From Bin18 sp965242795 (lineage in GTDB: Bacteria; Desulfobacterota; Binatia; Bin18): a stretch of 64,000 nucleotides of DNA. The notes below the pieces were generated by a model that saw only the letters and a list, made by a program, of their open reading frames with translations, was not told the origin of the DNA and searched no databases. The position numbers and the translations under genes are program-made. Of this stretch, positions 61,942 to 64,000 are shown piece after piece; positions within the stretch are counted from its first letter, which is position 1, and each line of letters opens with the position of its first letter. The stretch is taken from contig OZ251505.1 of NCBI GenBank assembly GCA_965242795.1, positions 1,674,001 through 1,738,000 on the forward strand. The letters are read 5' to 3'.

Positions 61942-63159
61942 ATGTTTTCGATGCCCTCCCGCCCTCCCGAGCACGAAAGCCCGCATATCGCGTCCATTCA
62001 GGAGGCGATCGAAGAAATCCGGGCCGGCCGGATGATCGTCCTGATGGACGACGAAGACCGCGAGAACGAGGGCGACCTGTGCATGGCCGCGGAAAAGGTC
62101 ACGCCCGAGGCCATCAACTTCATGGCGAAATACGGCCGGGGGCTGATCTGCCTGCCGATGGCCGAGGAACGCATCGACGCATTGGGCCTGCCGATGATGG
62201 TCGATAAGAATACCGCGCCGCTCGGCACCGCGTTCACCGTGTCGTTCGACGCCCGGCACGGGGTGACGCGCGGGGTCTCGGCCGAAGACCGGGCGACGAC
62301 GATTCTGCACGCCACGCGGCCCGAGGCGCGGCCCGAAGATTTCATCGTGCCGGGTCACGTCTTTCCGCTCCGCGCGCGCAAGGGCGGGGTGTTGGTCCGC
62401 ACCGGACAGACGGAAGGGGCGGTCGATCTCTCGCGGCTCGCGGGTCTGGGGCCGTCCGGCATCATCTGCGAGATCATGAAGGAAGACGGCAGCATGGCGC
62501 GTCTGCCCGACCTGGAAACCTTCGCCGCCGAGCACGGCTTCAAGATCGCGACGATCGCCGACCTGGTCCACTACCGCCTGCAGAACGATTCCCTGGTCCA
62601 CCACGTGGCGGAAGCGCGCCTGCCCACGCATTCCGGCGGCGAGTTCACGGCCCACGTCTATACCAGCGACGTGGACGAGGCCGAGCATTTCGCGCTGGTC
62701 AAAGGCAAGATCGAGCCGGACGAGCCCGTCCTGGTCCGCTCGCACGCCGAGTACGTGCCCGGCGACGTGTTCGGCTATACCTACGGCAACACCAGCGCGT
62801 TGCTGGAACAGTCGATGACGCGCATCGCCGAGGAGGGCCGGGGCGTGATTCTCTACCTGCGGCAGGGCGGGCAGGGCGAACACCTGTTCCGGGACGCGCA
62901 GGGCGCGGGCGGCAGGCCGGACCCGGCCGGCAAGAATCCCGGCTCCCAACTGCGTGATTTCCGGGATTACGGCATCGGCGCCCAGATCCTGCGCGACCTG
63001 GGCGTGCGCAAGATGCGCCTGCTGACGAACTCTCCGCGGCGGCTGGTGAGCCTGCCCGGCTACGGCCTGGAGGTCGTCGAGACCGTCCCGCTCGATCCGA
63101 CGGCTTCGTCCAAGCCGGCGCCGAGAGAAGACCCGGCTCCGAAGCGCGCTTCGGGCTGA
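61942..63159 (+). CDS. ribB: 3,4-dihydroxy-2-butanone 4-phosphate synthase fused to a degenerate GTP cyclohydrolase II domain (RibBX-like)
   Basis: A 405-residue protein with RibBA layout. Residues ~16-210 are a complete DHBP synthase: LMDDEDRENEGDLCMAAEKV, ATEDR-type VSAEDRATTILH, GHVFPLRARKGGVLVRTGQT and EGAVDLSRLAG; it makes the four-carbon riboflavin precursor from ribulose 5-phosphate. Residues ~216-390 align with GTP cyclohydrolase II, but the zinc-binding ECLTGD...RCDCG segment is replaced by HAEYVPGDVFGYTYGNT (about 268-284), RQEGRNIGL by RQGGQGEHL, and there is no cysteine at all after residue 176. GTP cyclohydrolase activity is therefore unlikely. This pattern is known as RibBX. No FMN riboswitch was recognised upstream. 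Confidence 0.9.
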   Translation: MFSMPSRPPEHESPHIASIQEAIEEIRAGRMIVLMDDEDRENEGDLCMAAEKVTPEAINFMAKYGRGLICLPMAEERIDALGLPMMVDKNTAPLGTAFTVSFDARHGVTRGVSAEDRATTILHATRPEARPEDFIVPGHVFPLRARKGGVLVRTGQTEGAVDLSRLAGLGPSGIICEIMKEDGSMARLPDLETFAAEHGFKIATIADLVHYRLQNDSLVHHVAEARLPTHSGGEFTAHVYTSDVDEAEHFALVKGKIEPDEPVLVRSHAEYVPGDVFGYTYGNTSALLEQSMTRIAEEGRGVILYLRQGGQGEHLFRDAQGAGGRPDPAGKNPGSQLRDFRDYGIGAQILRDLGVRKMRLLTNSPRRLVSLPGYGLEVVETVPLDPTASSKPAPREDPAPKRASG

Positions 63160-63176
63160 GCCCCGCGGGTGTACTT

Positions 63177-63240
63177 GATCCTGGGAACGCGGGCTTCCGG
63201 CCCGCATCCGAGGCGGGCGAGACGCCCGTGCTCCCAGGGG
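63177..63240. repeat. Palindromic repeat, CTGGGAACGCGGGC type (copy A)
   Basis: Ends CTGGGAACGCGGGC and GCCCGTGCTCCCAG are imperfect inverted repeats, with internal GC-rich hairpins (CTTCCGGCCCGC; GGCGGGCGAGACGCC). It sits between ribB and the prepilin gene, which are convergent. A partial second copy lies at 63791-63820. Confidence 0.75.
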
Positions 63241-63278
63241 CGACCGCCGATCCCGTCCGTCTTCTTCTCCGAGCTCGA

Positions 63279-63668
63279 CTAAGTGGTGGGCGTCCCCGTG
63301 TTGCCGGTCGTGTCTGCCGGCTCCACCCAGTCGTATTCGCCCGTGCCGCCGTCGAACGTGAAGCTGCCCTTGTCGCAATCGGCGTGCGCACCGCTGACGT
63401 CGAGGTCGGTGCCGTCCACCGTCACCGTGATGGTGACCCCTTCGCTGGCGACCTCCATATCGGTGTCGTAGGCCTGGTTCGTGGCGAATTCGGCCTCCTG
63501 CATGATGACCGTGTTCCGCACGTCCGACTCCACGCGGGTGCAGAAGGCCAGCCCGCGATACGACGCGAACTGCGGAATGGCGATCGCCGCCAGAATGCCG
63601 ATGATGGCGATGGCGACCAGCAGTTCGATCAGGGTGATGCCCGTCTGACCCTTCGGGAGTTCCGGCAT
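63279..63668 (-). CDS. Type IV prepilin-like protein (PilA/GspG family)
   Basis: A 129-residue prepilin. The leader MPELPKGQTG is followed by the hydrophobic helix ITLIELLVAIAIIGILAAIA. Cleavage should occur after Gly10, giving Ile as first residue (Phe or Met is usual), with the conserved Glu5 of the mature protein. The globular part is acidic and has two cysteines (AFCTR and HADCDKG) that could form the pilin disulfide loop, near a C-terminus rich in Thr/Gly. It is probably a pilus or pseudopilus subunit assembled in the inner membrane. No pil assembly genes are in the window. Confidence 0.9.
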   Translation of the reverse strand: MPELPKGQTGITLIELLVAIAIIGILAAIAIPQFASYRGLAFCTRVESDVRNTVIMQEAEFATNQAYDTDMEVASEGVTITVTVDGTDLDVSGAHADCDKGSFTFDGGTGEYDWVEPADTTGNTGTPTT

Positions 63669-64000
63669 GGCGTCGTCCTCTCGCTGTCGGCGGGATTTCT
63701 GCCGTTGGATGGGAGGTGATCGTCCGCGGCGTCCCGCGTAGGTAGCAAGAAGCGCGCGGCCTGTGAAGCTGTATTGAGGATCGCCAAGCTGTCTGGGAAC
63801 GCGGGCGTCTCGCCCGCATCCTGTGAAACGGTAAGGGGATTATACAAGACGACTCCAAAGACGGTTTTTCCTCGTCATACCCCCGTTCGAGCCGGGGACG
63901 GGCTCTGCGAAAGCAGGTATCCATCCCCTGGATTCCCGCTCTCGCGGGAATGACGGCCGAGTGGGATCTTCAAGTATGTACTTCCCAAACGGGAGGTCGT
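63669..64000. repeat. Intergenic region with two palindromic repeat elements
   Basis: 63791-63820 carries CTGGGAACGCGGGCGTCTCG, a partial copy of the element at 63177. 63876-63957 starts CGTCATACCCCCG and ends CTCGCGGGAATGACGG, an imperfect inverted repeat of the common 'CGTCATTCCCGCGAAAGCGG' type. Otherwise no gene is seen up to the window end; it presumably includes the prepilin promoter. Confidence 0.6.

Noticed and set aside
61846..63924. Minus-strand open frame of 692 codons
   Set aside because: It is antisense to ribB and spans the prepilin gene in another frame; composition is shadow-like.

Overview
The window is a GC-rich chromosomal segment of a Gram-negative bacterium. lpxA (lipid A), a periplasmic MltD-type lytic transglycosylase, a type IV prepilin and a giant protein ending in an outer-membrane barrel all imply an outer membrane. 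No plasmid, phage or transposase gene is visible. The mix of housekeeping genes with luciferase-like (possibly F420-dependent) oxidoreductases, ACMSD-like amidohydrolases, many crotonases, desulforedoxin-like mini zinc proteins and YacG/BolA/Grx4 recalls uncultivated lineages such as Tectomicrobia, Rokubacteria/NC10 or Nitrospirota relatives. This is an inference from gene content, and no gene here decides the phylum.

Layout. 1-3185: the 3' end of a purine block (purB-purS-purQ, minus strand), tRNA-Cys, lpxA, yacG, tRNA-Gly(CCC) and a 5S rRNA gene with no 23S gene upstream. 3186-4016 is gene-poor. 4017-5774: lytic transglycosylase with three LysM domains. 5871-6219: a hairpin repeat and a probable remnant of a precorrin-2 dehydrogenase gene. 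6201-11844: a compact tetrapyrrole operon, ccsA/hemX-like, hemA, hemC, cobA-hemD fusion, hemB. 11887-13124: small proteins, a perfect 27-bp inverted repeat and a cupin. 13125-15077: an eroding accessory island (HicB-like, BrnT/BrnA, a two-gene module of small uncharacterised proteins, several with lost starts or stops). 15121-15796: grxD and bolA. 15978-24247: crotonases, an acyl-CoA synthetase, a YtcJ-type amidohydrolase, two desulforedoxin-like mini-proteins, ygfZ, two micro membrane proteins, a Leu/Val dehydrogenase and a Rieske protein. 24331-28595: TPR/glycosyltransferase-like protein, flavin reductase, DUF309 and an HpaB/AbfD-family protein. 28664-31742: tandem secreted paralogues, the second with four PPC-type beta repeats. 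31821-32441: vapBC. 32674-43354: beta-propeller protein, quinone oxidoreductase, crotonase, rhodanese, alpha/beta hydrolase, pdxJ, M20 deacetylase, two LLM oxidoreductases (one with a Tat signal) and a PrpF-like isomerase. 43496-47699 (minus): SnoaL-like protein, two amidohydrolases and an LLM oxidoreductase. 47962-52669: M20 peptidase, infA, dxr, hpnD-like squalene-pathway gene and an unknown. 53270-61741: a 2823-residue autotransporter-like protein. 61942-63668: ribBA-like gene with a cysteine-free GTP cyclohydrolase half, and a prepilin.

How the parts work together. The hem operon covers glutamyl-tRNA to uroporphyrinogen III and precorrin-2. purB/S/Q belong to IMP/AMP synthesis. Grx4 and BolA are likely partners in Fe-S handling. 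dxr and hpnD feed isoprenoids, possibly hopanoids. The LLM/amidohydrolase/PrpF/SnoaL group looks like a ring-cleavage or small-acid degradation locus of unknown substrate.

The most unusual parts are the surface-protein group, in which one 'SYTYxNTG' beta-domain is shared by the tandem secreted proteins and the giant autotransporter; REP-like hairpin elements translated in frame inside that autotransporter, with co-varying arms; a two-gene micro membrane-protein operon with a TAATG overlap; and the decaying toxin-antitoxin island.
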